DNA from: Epinephelus fuscoguttatus
Lineage: Eukaryota > Chordata > Actinopteri > Perciformes > Serranidae
Assembly: GCF_011397635.1 (NCBI RefSeq)
Contig: NC_064775.1
Span: 15,575,452-15,639,451 of the forward strand
Length of the DNA: 64,000 bases
Direction of reading: 5' to 3'
Made by a program: the position numbers and the translations under genes. The notes below the pieces were generated by a model that was not told the DNA's origin, ran no database searches, and saw nothing but the letters and a program-made list of their open reading frames with translations. Below, piece by piece: positions 1-13,700 of the stretch. Numbering within the stretch: the stretch's first letter is position 1; each line of letters opens with the position of its first letter.

Positions 1-205
1 AATGAAACTAACTGTAAATAACAAAAAACAGTGATAATACTGAAGTTAAAAAACAGTTAAAGTGCTGTAAATGAAAATACAGTAATGACACTGAAAATTA
101 AATTACAGTAATAATACTATGAAAAACTTTTAGAGTAACTTACTTGCATCCAGCTGCCAGTGAGTTACTGTAAATGTACAGCAACCTTTTTACAGTGTGC
201 TGTTT
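1..205. repeat. AT-rich dispersed repeat end
   Basis: Recurrent short motifs of the form ACAGTAAT and TACTGTAAAT occur in both orientations and end in a run of the type CAACCTTTTTACAGTG. This resembles the palindromic 'acagtaaa' repeats common in teleost genomes. It lies downstream of the last sema5b exon seen here, so it is intronic to that gene. No coding signal is visible. Confidence 0.3.
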
Positions 206-326
206 ACATTATGTATCAAATTTGTATTATGTCATATTTGCAATAATTGTGGAATATTCATGTGCATGACATGTAGTCACTGTGATTCATCCTCTGGGGA
301 CCATGAATATCCACAGCAGATGTCTT

Positions 327-679
327 CAGGGTTCTCACACATTTTCATGTTTATGGACAAATTTTCAAAATTTTTCCATGATTTATCAAGAACACTTTTT
401 TTTCCCTTGCCCCGCTTGCTGGGTATTTTTCAAACATATCAGATTCAAATTCTATTCAAACATAATGTCAACTAGCTGGCATACATGAAGAGGGGGACAG
501 GGGACGCAGGGTGAAAATGAAGAAACATATGTGACAATAAATAGTATTAATAGTAATTCCATGACTTTTCAAAAACTATCAATGATTTTTACTAACTCCA
601 TGACTTTTCCAGGCCTGGAAAATGTGATTGCCAAAAATTCCATGACTTATCTAGGTTTTCCATGACTGTGGGAACCCTG
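327..679. mobile_element. hAT-like MITE
   Basis: A 353-bp non-autonomous element. It begins CAGGGTTCTCACAC and ends GTGGGAACCCTG, so the ends are inverted copies of each other. A 6-bp direct repeat, TGTCTT, sits immediately outside both ends (321-326 and 680-685). The interior holds repeated 'ccatgacttttc' phrases, a pattern I recognise from teleost hAT-type MITEs. It sits in the last sema5b intron in view. hAT duplications are normally 8 bp, so the 6-bp match is either eroded or off by a base or two. Confidence 0.55.
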
Positions 680-1711
680 TGTCTTACTAATCTCATAGCT
701 TTCAGAGGTTTCTAAACAGGGAAGCTTTTGTCAGATGGTGACTCCAGACAAACTTTCAGGGAACAGGGGGTCAAAGTTATTATGAGGAACCATCTTTGGG
801 GAGCCATGCTTCACCACACCAAGAATCACTGCGGTCCGGCCAGTAAAACATGAGATGTCTTGCCTTGAACTAAAGTCAGAGAAGGACAAACTGCTGGACA
901 GACGTCTGACAGTTATTGGCATCCTGAGGCCCTGCTGCCAGTGATGCAGGACAGGAGAAACCACCATCATAATTTGACTTGATGTCACCATCTGGCTGCT
1001 ATCTAACTTTATCAAAAGACCAATACTAATCCCACACTTTGCCCGGTCCCATGTCGTGTTGGGGAAAAAGCCACAAACAAAAGTCAATATTCTACCAGCT
1101 GTGTGGGACGCATCAGGTGATGAGGAAAGCCAATAACTTTGCAACAGTAACTTGGTGCTGCTACATGCTCAGAAACTGCAATTAAATCAAAGTGACATTG
1201 ATTTACTGTGGATGCAGGAGGACAGTGAAGGCATAAAACCCGACAGAATTTAAGTGGAGAATTGAGGAGGTGTGTGTGTGAGCTGGGAACAAAGAATAAT
1301 AACTCTAGGAGATTGAATAGAGACATCACTTGTTTTCACTCACTTCCACAGCTCTGGTCCTCCTGTCCGGGTAAAATAACTGAGAGGAGACAGAAAGGAA
1401 TGAAAACAGAGAGACGGAAAAAAACATCAATGTAGTGAAGTAAAATCATTACAGCTCCGAGAGATCAAACAACAAAAAGACCTGTTAATTTCTCTCAAAG
1501 GCTTCACTGTTCTCGAGGTAGGCAGAATGCTGACATCTCCATTAATTCATCTTTTTAATTTCGACACAGAGTGAACAAGTCAGCATTTACTGTGTCTGAT
1601 TAAACTTTTGTATAACCGGATTTTTCCGGCTTATATCAGCAACAGTCCGCAGCAATTTACTATATGCAGCAAATTTGTCCCAGCAATTTATTAACAAAAG
1701 CATGTGCTTAC
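680..1711. other. sema5b intron, no exon seen
   Basis: I looked on the minus strand for the expected transmembrane exon of the semaphorin and for its cytoplasmic tail and found neither. The short open frames here show no hydrophobic segment flanked by splice sites. The 3' end of sema5b is therefore taken to lie beyond the left edge of the window. Confidence 0.5.
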
Positions 1712-4700
1712 CTGGCACCTCGTGAGGCTGGCAGGGCCGGGACTGGGTGATGTTACCCTGGCAGAGGCTGGCCTCAGCCTGCTGGTCCTCGCTGCAGCGA
1801 CGAGTGCGATGCTGCCGACCGTCTTCATCACAGTCCCCCCACTCTGTCCATTCACCCCAATCTGATGAAGAGTGGATTTGCACATTGCATTATGTTGTTG
1901 GCTGTTGCTTTGCAGTAAATCCAGGATTTATTTTGGGCAAAAATTCTAATTTTTCTTCTAATTTAATGTCAATAAATTAGTGTCCAGCCTGTTTTTAATA
2001 CCTCACTCCTCTAACGACCATTTGTTGATCACTTTTCCCCGTTATGTTGAATTTGCCAGACAAAGCCTTAATAGAAACACTATAAATTGCTGGCTGAGGT
2101 AGAAAAGTTGACATACTCTTAAATATAACATGCAGGACGCAGATGTTTTGGGACCTGCTCCTGTGTCTCTATCTCCCTGTTTTATTTCCTGTAGTATAAA
2201 AGCAGCATCAGCATGTCACTATCAAACAATTATGAAATATCTCTCCACTTCAAAAGAAAGTCCCCAGGATTAAAAAACAAGGGATTTAAGAATGTAATTA
2301 AATTATGTAACCAAACCCGCTATCTATGACAGGGCTCAGGAAAAGCAGAAGGTGTTTTGTTTTTTTTTTTAAACTTCAATAACATAATATTATTCATGTC
2401 AGGATCACCAAGTGTGCAGGACTGCGGGTTGAGTAATGTTGGCCAGGGCGCAGTGGTCATCATCAGTCAACCACCAGTCACAGTTGAGCCTCCTTGTGTT
2501 CCTTTGTTTATTGAACAAAACCTTAGAATAGATGAGTAGTTGATGACACCAATCTGCTTTCCAGACCACAGAAAAATGAAGGTGCACACAAGTTGCATGC
2601 CTCCATATCGGGGTGAATAAAAAAAAATTCAGGCTACTTTATAAGCTGTCTTTTTTCCTGTTTATTTTCTGACTTTCATCCAGTGCATGCTGGGATGGGC
2701 TCCAACAACCTCAACACAAATATTGATTCACCATTTGCTGTGTAGGGGAGATTTCCCACCAGTACCCATACAAACACCATTATTTAATCTGGAGAGACAG
2801 GGTGAATCTCTGGAGTGTATTTATGGTGTTACAATTATGATAAATGACAATAAACTTGAAAGCACTTTTGGAAACAAACTTACAAAGTACATGACAAAGA
2901 AAAGCACCAGAGCAGAGATTAAAGGGATAGTTCAGATTTTTTGAGGTGGGGTTGAATGAGGTACTTATCCAGAGTCAGTGTATCACCTACAGGAGATGGA
3001 GATTTCTATCATGCGGCCTGCGCAAAACTGGAAGAAAACAAACATCTGAGGGTGAAGAAGAAGAGTTACTTACACAAAGACAGCAACGAAAATGTCTGAC
3101 CGGAGAGATTTGGGAACTTCTGCCGAAGCTGAAATCGTCAGACAAATTAAAAGACTGGCAAGAGACTCTGTTGTTCGTGACCAAATCATGAGCCGGCTAT
3201 GTGACCATGGTGTATCCGCATCATGTCCTGCTTCGTGCAAGATCTACCCATGCACCAACCCTCACCAAAACCACATCGAGTACTTCCAGTAGGGGAGAAC
3301 ACTTTTGACACAAACAATCTCCTGGTTTATGTGTAAAACAGAAACTCCAGATAATGTCTGGACCTGATTCTGCGGGCATTGTCTGGAGTTTGTATAAGAA
3401 TATGAATAAAAGCTTTGGATTTACTGGTCCATCTACGTCCCAACCCTCACCTACGGTCATGAACTTTGGGTAGTGACCAAAAGAGTGACGTCGCGGATAC
3501 AAGCGGCTGAAATGAGTTTCCTTTGTAGGGTGGCTGGGCTAAGCCTTAGAGATAGAGGGAAGAGCTTCGACACCCAGAGGTAGCTCAGAGTAAAGCCGCT
3601 GCTCCTTCATGTCGAAAGGCGCCACTTGAGGTGGTTTGGGTATCTGATTATGATGCCTCCTGGGTGCCTCCCATTAGAGGTTTTCCTGGCACGTCCAACT
3701 GGTAGGAGGCCCCGGGACGGAGCCAGAACGTGCTGCCCTGTCCACAGTAGTTTACTGCTTAGCTTCTGTTGCAATACTCCCGCCTGCTTCTGCACACAAG
3801 GGACATGCCGACCACCATCTACTGTAGGAAATACACTGACGATGGATAAGTACCTCATACAGCCCCACTTCAAAAAATCCAAACTATCCCTTTTACACAT
3901 AATGCAATGATTCACGTTATTTAAATCAAAAGCTTTTTTTTCAGCCACATTTTGTGATTAGAAGCCAGCTAGTTTTACATGAAAACCTGATGAACTTGCT
4001 GATTTACCTTCGCAGGCATGTGTATTACACAGCGCCTCCTCAGTGTGCAGGCCTATACAGATGTCTCCTCCGCTGGCGGGTGGTGGGTTGCTGCACGTCC
4101 GAGTCCGCTGGTAGTGTCCGCCCCCGCAGCTGGCCGAGCACTGTGACCAGGAGGACCAGCAGGACCAGGCTCCACTCACTGGAACACATAATTAGCTTTA
4201 TTTATGTATTGTTTATAGTCAGAACTACACTGACAGACTGAAACTTCCTGTCACCTGGGCACGGTTTAGTGTTGCAGTCCTGATACTCGACTGGGGATCC
4301 TACGCAGGCGCTGGGGTTGGTCCTGCCCTCTGCGGTCGAGCAGCTACGTTTGCGGGTTCGGAAGCCTCTGGAACACTGCTGAGAACAGCTGGACCAGGTT
4401 TCCCACAATCCCCAGCGCACACCTTGGGGCTGGGACAGAGTTCGCCCACTAGTCTTCACCAAGTCTTCAACCAGAGCTGGAGATACACAGAAAACACCTG
4501 TCATTTGCTTTATTAATATCCAGATGCCTTTAAAATGCACCATAAAAACTGATTTTTAAAAATCCCTTTCACATGCAGCGCTAAGGAAGAGAAAACATGA
4601 CTGACATGACTTTGATTCAAAAGAAATGACTGAATGTTGATTCCAGCATCTTTTGATCTGCCCTGCTGAATGAGTGAATCGTTCAGAAAATCTAAACTTC

Positions 4701-7700
4701 TAAATTTTCAATGAGCTCAAACATAAAGCGCAGGATTTTATCTTTTCATTGCCAAACTCTGCAGACAGACAGCCTGTTATGAAACATTAATTAGTGAGGT
4801 GTAATCTGGGCCACGTTGGAAAATGAACTCGTTTTCCGTTACACCCGCCACACACAGGCATCCACAATCAGAAATTATTTACATATGAATAAGAAGTGCT
4901 TCCTGAGGCTCTTAATGGGGACAGCAGAAATATTTCAGGACGAGAGCAGTGACAGAATATGAAACAATAAAATGACACTATCAGCCTGTCAGCTTCATCT
5001 ATGTTGGAGTAAATACCTAAATATGATTTTATTTCGCTTGGTTTTGTTTGAAAAATTCAGTGAAAGCAAAGAAGGAAAAGCCATGGACATGTGTGTCCCC
5101 ATAATGGCTCAATGATGTTTAATCAATCTGCCGATTGATGTCTACAAAACAGTTTGGCTGCATCCTGCTTTTGATGAGACCAGCTGTGTTTATTGTGGCA
5201 AACTGGGAGCTCAGCCACCAGCAGCTCTCCTTAAAGCCCAATCAGATGCTGCTCGAGTTCAGCAGGTTTTACAGATACAGTATATTAGACTGGTCTGTAG
5301 AGTTAAACCAGGGTTCATTTTGTTTTTAGACTGCTTTCATCCAAAAATCAAGGCTCACACTCACAGTCAGTCTGGCAGGCTCCAGACCCGTCATTGGGGC
5401 AGAACCGGGTTTCCATCTTCTTCTTGCCCAGCTGGAGCTGCTGGGGGTCGGGGAGCAGTGCCCGGCAGGTGTACCTGAATCTCTGCTCCTGCCTTGACCC
5501 ATCTTGACTGACATTGACTGGCATCCAGGGAGTCCAGGGGGTGTTGCGGCGCACCTCAGGGCAGGCCTCCAGGTTACAGGCCTTATACTCCTGCAAACAG
5601 GACGGAGGGCGCTTATCACCATTAATGTAGAATAAACTGAGCTGCTGCTGCCCTTTGTTTTCTTTACCTCTCAAAGCCATAGGATCACATTGTTTCAGTA
5701 ATTCACTGTAAACAGCTTGCAGAGACACAATGCTGCCTTAATAAACAACACCAAACAACACAAATATTGCATTTCTGTCTGGAGGGACTTCATTATGCAG
5801 CCAATTACTGTGTTTAATAGAACCTCTTAAACTCTTCTGGTGGCTGTGAAGAAGCAAAACTTAAGGCTGCATCTTGCTGCAGATGCACAATGACTTCTCC
5901 TAGTTCTGTCGTGGGTTCAAGAAACACAACTCTCAATGTTTTTGGGTGGGAAGCCAGTGAGGGAGCATGCCACTAGCAACTACAACCTATAGATCAGGGC
6001 TAATGAGAGGAAAGAAGTGGATTCTTGGAGGGACAGTGTAAACGGCAGTTGGCCAGGCCATGGCACAAAAGAATTGGTCATAAAAACTGGGAGGAGAAAA
6101 ATCCCATAATCCATCTGGTTACAATTTACGGAGCACATTCATGCCCCCAAGGGGATTAATCTTTTAATTTCATAAACCAATTATCCGTCCTGTAGCAACT
6201 AAAGCCTAAAGGACCGATTAAAACTAAATCATTTATTCTCTGCAGAGAAACATAAATAAGAAGCGGACTGCGATAATAAATATCGCAAGACTCTTCAATT
6301 TAACATGTATTTTAACAAACGTATCCAGTTTGAAAAGGCCGGTAGTTTTTTGTGATCAATCAGACACAGAGGAGAAAATTAAACCATATTTATCTTGCAG
6401 AATATACTGAAATATTCAGTGTAAAAGAACCACTTTTCAGCATGGTTCTCAACATCTTAACCTCATTTCTTTGATTCCAAGCACTACAGTACCGTGGAGC
6501 ATCCAGGACAGCTGTTGCCATTCTCGCAGGTTCTGGTCCTGGAGTGGACGCCCCCTCCACATTCAGCACTGCAGTGAGCCCAGGGGCCCCACGCTGTCCA
6601 CAACACGGGCAGGGGACACGGTTTTTTCTCATTGCACAGCCTGCAAACACAGAGAGATCAATCCTATACAAAGTGGTGATATATTAACTCCGTTGTGTAC
6701 ATTCTGCCTCCCAGTGCGAAAACATCACGTCAGCATATTCCTCCTCACCTCTCCTCTCGACCCTGGCCAACACAGATTCGACCGCCGTGGCGAGGAGAGG
6801 GGTTGTTGCAGGACCGCTGCCTCACCTCAAATCCGATACCACAGCTGCTGCTGCACTGGCCCCATGAAGACCAGGGAGTCCAGCCACCATTCCTGAGGGA
6901 CAGAATTGGAAATCCATGTTTTTTAGGACACACAAAAGCTCCACTCTCTTTAAACTTGTTTCAAGCACCAGCAGTTGTTAGCTATTGTTTCAGGAATACT
7001 TCAACCCCCAAATATACATATATATAGAAATGGACATTTTGGGGACATTTTTAGCTTGGAAATGTAGCAACAATTCAACATTATCAAGATTATGAGCCAC
7101 ATATTTCACAATTAGCTAATTCAGCTTCACAGACTACACAACTAGCTTTACTGTCATTCCAACTTGCCCACTTTTAAAATGTTTATTCGTCCAGTATTAA
7201 CTCTTAGCAGGTACTTTAATGATCAAACGGTAAGGTCGCATTGGTTTAACTATTTCCAGCTTTGCCCTGATATAAAATCAGCAGCTTCCTAATGACTACC
7301 CCTATGTTTGTATATTTGCATAAAGAGACTGTACCTGGAACAGTTTGCCACCTGGATAGTTGGGCCTTTACATTCGACCCCGCCACATCGGGCCAGAGGT
7401 CCGTCACACGAGCGCGACCGGCACACACAGCTGCTGACGGAGCCCTCGCCGTCATCATGGTTACAAGGTTGCCATGGCGCCCAAGAACCAAAACCGCCAT
7501 CCTGTGTCAAGTTCCTCACCTCGAAGAGAGAATTTAAGGGGATTAAAGTCCACACCATGTGCACATGAATATGTCACATTTGCCTTAATGCACCAAATTG
7601 GTCTAAATCTACTGCTTGATGCCCTGTAATTATAAATATTGCCAAAATATTATTACTTAATATAGCACTGTGTAATAAACAAATACAAATGAATTTAAAG

Positions 7701-10700
7701 GGGACCTTTTATGCTCACTGTCAGGTTCATACTTATATTTTGGGTTTCTACTAGAACATGTTTACATGCTTTAATGGTCAAAGAATGCTTTATATTTCAT
7801 ACAGTCTGTGCTGGAACACCTGTATTCACCTTTTGTCTGAAATGCTAAGCTTGTGAAAAATCACAACTAAAAGATTTTAAACCAAAATCTTGACACCTGG
7901 AAACTGTTCCAGCAAAAACATGATCCGAAACTGGGGGAAAATTAGCAATATCGGCCAACCAAAATTACATGTTTCCTTGATGTTAGCATGTAGCTACATG
8001 TAGCAGTGTACTTGCAGCTGGGGAATGACTGTAGTGTTGCGTAGAAGCACTTTTCACAATGAAAAATTGCCAATAAAAGCTTCTATATAGGGCACCCCGG
8101 TAGCTACAGCCTATTTATTATTAAGGCTAATTCCTTACCCAGCACCCAAGTCAGGAGTCCGGCCCATTGCCCTTTGCTACAGGTCCTTTGCTCACTCCTC
8201 CCTTTCACAACTGTCTCTGTCCCTCAGTAAAGCATGAAAACTGCCAAAAATCTGTAAAAAATAAAAGCTTTTAAACACATCCGGACATGTTCCACCAGGA
8301 ATAAGATCCGGAACTGGTGGGAAATTAGCTCCACCGGCAACCAAGATTACATGTTTCCCTGATATTCCCATCAAGTTAGCATGTAGCTACATGTAGCAGT
8401 GTATGTAATGCAAATACTTGCATTCACGGGCCTGGAGCAGAAGACCATAAAAAGAAATCTGTCACAAGCTGACGTCAGCTTGTAGGTAAAGTAGAAAATA
8501 ATGTTGTAAACAGAGTATTCAGAATTATCTGAAGCCTGAGGTTTTTGCCCACAGGGATTACTTTTACATGTGTTTACCTCATTAATTAAAACTTTGGCAA
8601 CATTTAATATGGACATCTGATATTGCAACATTTTATATCGGACAGAAAATAAGGAAAAGCATAATAGGTCCCCTTTAATTCATTATAAATTATAAGATTG
8701 CTGACAATGTTTTTTTTTTGACAATAACCTCACGGAAATCTAAGAGCAATTCTTTCAGACATTTTTCATGAACTCCTCCAGTATTTTAAAATACAGTGTT
8801 AATAAAGTAAGGACCAATGCACCAGACTGACTGTGTGTGCATCTTACTGGGCACTCAGTGATGTTTTGGGTCCACTGGTTCATGTTGGAGCTCTCCTCGA
8901 TGGTGGTGCAGCGCTTCTGTTTGTGATCCCAGCCGCAGTAAGGGTCCCGAGCTTCCATGCACTGACTAATGTGAGTGCAGACAACCATTTGTTACAGTTG
9001 CATAAACGTCAAGTCAAAAGCTCCGATGGTCTTCACATTTCTACAGTGTGCATTCAGCAGGATGTTTCAAGATAATCATTGTTTTCCCTGTTTCAAGTGG
9101 GAGTGCTGCTGGAGGGACTGATACTGAGACATCATACAATATTTTGTAAGGTTGTCAACATATTCTAGTAGCGTCAACAAACTCATTTAATGCCTGCTTA
9201 TGTAATGTCTGCTCTGCCAAAATATGGACTGACAGTTCAAAAGCAGTTTCTTTACGGGGGAAATAAACTGGGCTCTTAACATAATCATCTTTGTCAGCGT
9301 TTATTGCGGGCCTTTCAGACTTGGCCACCCACATGTGTTTGTCTCTTTAATGGCACTAACTTCATCAATCTTTTTAAGTATTTTCAAGTTGAGTTAGTAA
9401 TTTGCACACTGACACTAGCAGTAGCTGCAAGCCTGCAAAGTGAGATGACTCCCAAATTTGAAACTGCAACTTGGACCAAAGGACTGATTGCAGAAAAACG
9501 AAATAAATCCAATTCTCATTACTGAAAGCCTCATTTACTTTTCGGAAATATTATGTTGCAGTTTTGTACACTGGGTCATACCGTTCAGTTGGATAGCTGG
9601 AGCAGCGCTCTAATGGGATCTTCACCAGTCTGTCATCAAGCCCAACGATCAGAGATCTGTCACTGTGGAGGATCTGCAGGCTCTTGATTGGTCCGATCTG
9701 CCCTTGAGGGAGGAGCCTGAGCTCCTCCAGGTAGCAGCCTTGAAGGCTTTTATTGGTTGTGGAGAGAGTCTTCAGGATGGTGCCGTACTCTGATTAGACA
9801 AATGAGAAAAGTTCTGGGATGAAACTGATCTACTCTCTTCATCTGAGTTTATTATTACTCAATTTTACCCCAGCTTTTTCCCGTCTTGCTCACCAGTGCC
9901 AATGTACATGACATGGTAGAGGGTGTCTCGGCCCTGCACGATGTCCACCACCAGCTTGGAGAATCGCAGGTTGTCCTGGGTGAGCAGAGGGTTGATGGTG
10001 ACCGGCTGGACCACATCGTTCATGAGGAAGAGTCGCTGGGCATCCTGGAGGCTACGCTCTGTCAGGTTCCCCCCGGGACCTCCCTCCTCCAGTGTGCCAC
10101 ACTGAGGGAGTAATGTCACGTATTAAGGACATAGGCTGGTGGTTTTCAAACATGTTTCTGATATCTTTTTTAACAATCCTTCCTCTCAAAAAACAAATCC
10201 TGTGCGCACAAGCACAAATCAAAATGCATGCTAAACCAAAAAGTGGCAATATAACTGTAGCCCCTGAAGCCATGTTGGCCAATCATGCAAAGAAGTAGAG
10301 GAAGAGAAAAATGTTGGACAATCAGAAGTCTGAAAAACAGCTATTTCCAGAAGGCTATCTGGAGCAGTCACCTCTGTCGCTCCTCTGACGCCTGTGTTTT
10401 TCTCAGTATAGTGGAAAAGAAAACACTGACTACAACTAACTGCACAACAACCTGAAGCTCCAGGAAATACACCCCACCAAAGATGAACCCGCTGTAGCTA
10501 TGAAGGATGCCTGTAACCCTACACTGGCTAAACAACCAAAACTGGATTTTACTTGTGGACAGCTGCAGGCTACAAGGAACAAATGACTAATGAAGCTTGT
10601 CGCTGGATATGTGGTGGAAGAAATGCTGCATATCTCCATGATGGATTCTCCCATCTGTCAAACAGATCCTTGGGAAAATACCAGTCACAGGCAACAGCAG

Positions 10701-13700
10701 ACCCCCAGGTAAAATATCATTTGCAAGCTATGTAGCCTTGGCTGTGCTTACCGGTGATTACCCTGACATTCACACAGAGGAGCACATGCAAAGTCTGAAT
10801 CTAGAGGAGAAAGGAGTGTGAAAGCTGCAGGAGGCCATCACAGTGTATGTTAAATAAAAGCAAATCTGAATTTTAAAATAACTAAAGTACCGCACATGAA
10901 ATGCAGAGATTACATAAACTGAAATGTCACGACAATGTCCCTGCAGCCCATATTGGGGAACATTTTGTATATGTGTTGGGAAACTTGCCAAGCACTTATT
11001 GTTGCAGATATATTTGACAGGGCTGAGCTAGAACTTTCTTTGTGCCATACTGCAATAAGCTATCTCTGCACTTGGCACCGTAACACGAAATGAGTGTCAG
11101 TCTTTAGAAAACTTCTCGGAGGGAAGGATAGGAAACTGTGGAAGGACAAGACTTCCTGCTTCACATTTTCTCAGCTATCAACACCATGTTGTCAGAGAAG
11201 AATAGCTGTATGGAGCCAGGTTGTTTAAACATGTGAGTTACCTGAAAATTGGGTATGGGGTTTGGGGTGGAGAGCCAGGCGGTGCGGGGGTTCTCCTGGT
11301 AGCGGAAGGGTCCGTTGAAGGCCTGGGTGATGGAGCTCAGATTGAAGGCACAGACGGCAGAAGCTGATATACTGTTCCTAAAGGACGAGAGGGTGTGATT
11401 AGACAGGACAAAACAACAGCACTCCCATTTTCTGTTTGAGAAAGAACGTTAACCCACAATGAACATTATTACTCACACGTTAGTGGTGAAGATGCCATAG
11501 ATCAGGTCCTGCTCTGGTAAGTAAAAGGTGCTCTGCAGCTCGTTGTAATAAAAGGGGATTTCTCCTGAGCGTGAGCAGTTGAGTCTGGCCTTCATGAAGG
11601 TGGTCCAGGTGTCCTCCAACAGGAAACGTCCACCCATATCGTTCTTACAGACCCGGGCGACGCGAGAGAACACTATCTTCCCACAGTCGTTTTCAACAGC
11701 AGTTTCTCTCAGGAAGAAGTAGGCAAACCGACCGATCTCATACACAGACACAAAATTAGGCTCTAAAAGACACATGAGAGGAGGAATGAAAACATATGAC
11801 ACCCACACACATCAAGAGAAGACAAGAGAAGTTAGTGTTTGTTTACCGTTGAGCCATTTGGAGTTGTACTGGGCGGTGCGCAGTGGCGGCATGTTCCCCA
11901 GGCTCCTGTAGATGACGGGGTCACGTCCTGAGAAGTCGATCACTGTAGCAGCATACAACTCGCCCCGCTCTGTTACCATGGCAGTGGAGTTGTGGCGTGG
12001 GTCATAGGGACAGCGGGCAACACCATTCACTGTGTCCAACACCTGGCTGATGTTATCAATCTGACAGGAGGTGGAAACGTATAAAAACACAACTGAATTC
12101 ACAACAAACGAAGAAATGAAAGAGTGCTACGGTGATACAGTTTATTTTAAAGCCAACATGGAAGTTAGCGTCGGTCTGGTTCCCTCGACAACAAGCCAGT
12201 GGTATTTTTTCACTGGAGTTTTTTTATCATTGCAGAAAATTAGCCCAGTGGCAAACAAACGTTTATGATACAAACCCGTTTTGCTAAAACAAAACAGTAT
12301 AGTCTCTGAAGCTTGTTTTACACAGACCTTATTTCAGGCATCTAACTTTAAAACCAGTTTAAAAAAAAACATTAACTTTCATGGACACCAGGAAGTGCTA
12401 AACTGCTAACTTATTTTTGGGTTTTAGGACTCATTCCTGCAGAACTCTGTCAGAGGGAAATACAGAATCTGCAGCTTCTGTTTTAATATTTGATTCGCAC
12501 TGTGGGTTGCAATTTAATTTACTTAACTTTTGTGGTGGTGAAAGGTGTCTTTATAAAAACCTATTATTTATGTTAATAACTTCTAGGGTCATAAAGCCAA
12601 CAAAACCAATTATTCATAAGCATTCATTTCACAGAAGAGCCTCCTTTTTAGGGCTGAAATGATGAGTCATTGATCATTTTTTTTTAATTGCACAGAAATG
12701 CTTCACAATTTACTGGTTCCATCTTTTCAAATGTGAGGATTTTATGAATTTTTCTCTTTTATGCCATGTAAATGGAAAATCTTTTGATTTGAAAGAAATC
12801 TAACAGGAATTTTTTTAAACTATTTTTCTATTCCATAGTCTAAACATTTCATTAATCAATAAGAAAAATATTTGACGGATTAATCAAAAATGAGAAATGA
12901 AAATAACCATCAGTTTCTACTCCTGTGATTTTGAAAAAAAAACTTTCTATTGACAGTTTTCAAAGATTGCATAATGTGTTTTTTCTACCTTAAGGCATTT
13001 CATTACAGTACAAAAAATAACTTGAAGAGGCTTTAAATTGTCTTGAGATTCTGTTGTGAATGAGTTCTCACTTGTATTTTTTCTGATTAATTTTGATCCC
13101 GATGGCTCAACAAAACTCGCTTCATCACATCTCATGATGGTCAACTGTTGTACCAACCTGCCTGGTTATGCAGACTGGGGTGAAAGCATTGGTCCCACAC
13201 ATGAAGAGCGTCCCCCCACTTATAAGCAAAACCCGGATGTAGTTTTGACACTCCTCCTGTAGACAAACACACCACAACTCAGCTTTGTTCATCATTAGCC
13301 TTTCACACAGCAGGCATTTTGACTTGTTGCAGCAGTCACAGTACTTGTGACAGTGAGGAAGCATGCACAATACCAACAACATGTGATTAAAGCAGCTAAA
13401 TGGAATTCAGCCATCATTATTTTCATTATTTACACCTGTGCTTCTCGAACTGTGACATGTCAAAATGTCCTCTGTGAAAAAGGTCTATTAATAAAACCTT
13501 ATTTCAGGTGATCCGCATGTTGAATAGAGTGAAAGAGGACTGTTACATGACATGACACACTACCTCAGACTTCCCCTTGCTCTGACATGAGCGCTTTGTG
13601 TCTTCATCGGGCGCCCATTCTGCCTCCTGGGGAACAAAAATATTAATGTTTTGGTTTGTTTACAACAAAATTAACTTATACAGGATCACAGCACAGACAG

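Noticed and set aside
731..1329. Minus-strand open frames that might have been the missing sema5b transmembrane and tail exons
   Set aside because: No residues resembling the semaphorin-5 membrane span or tail, and no splice sites in the right phase.
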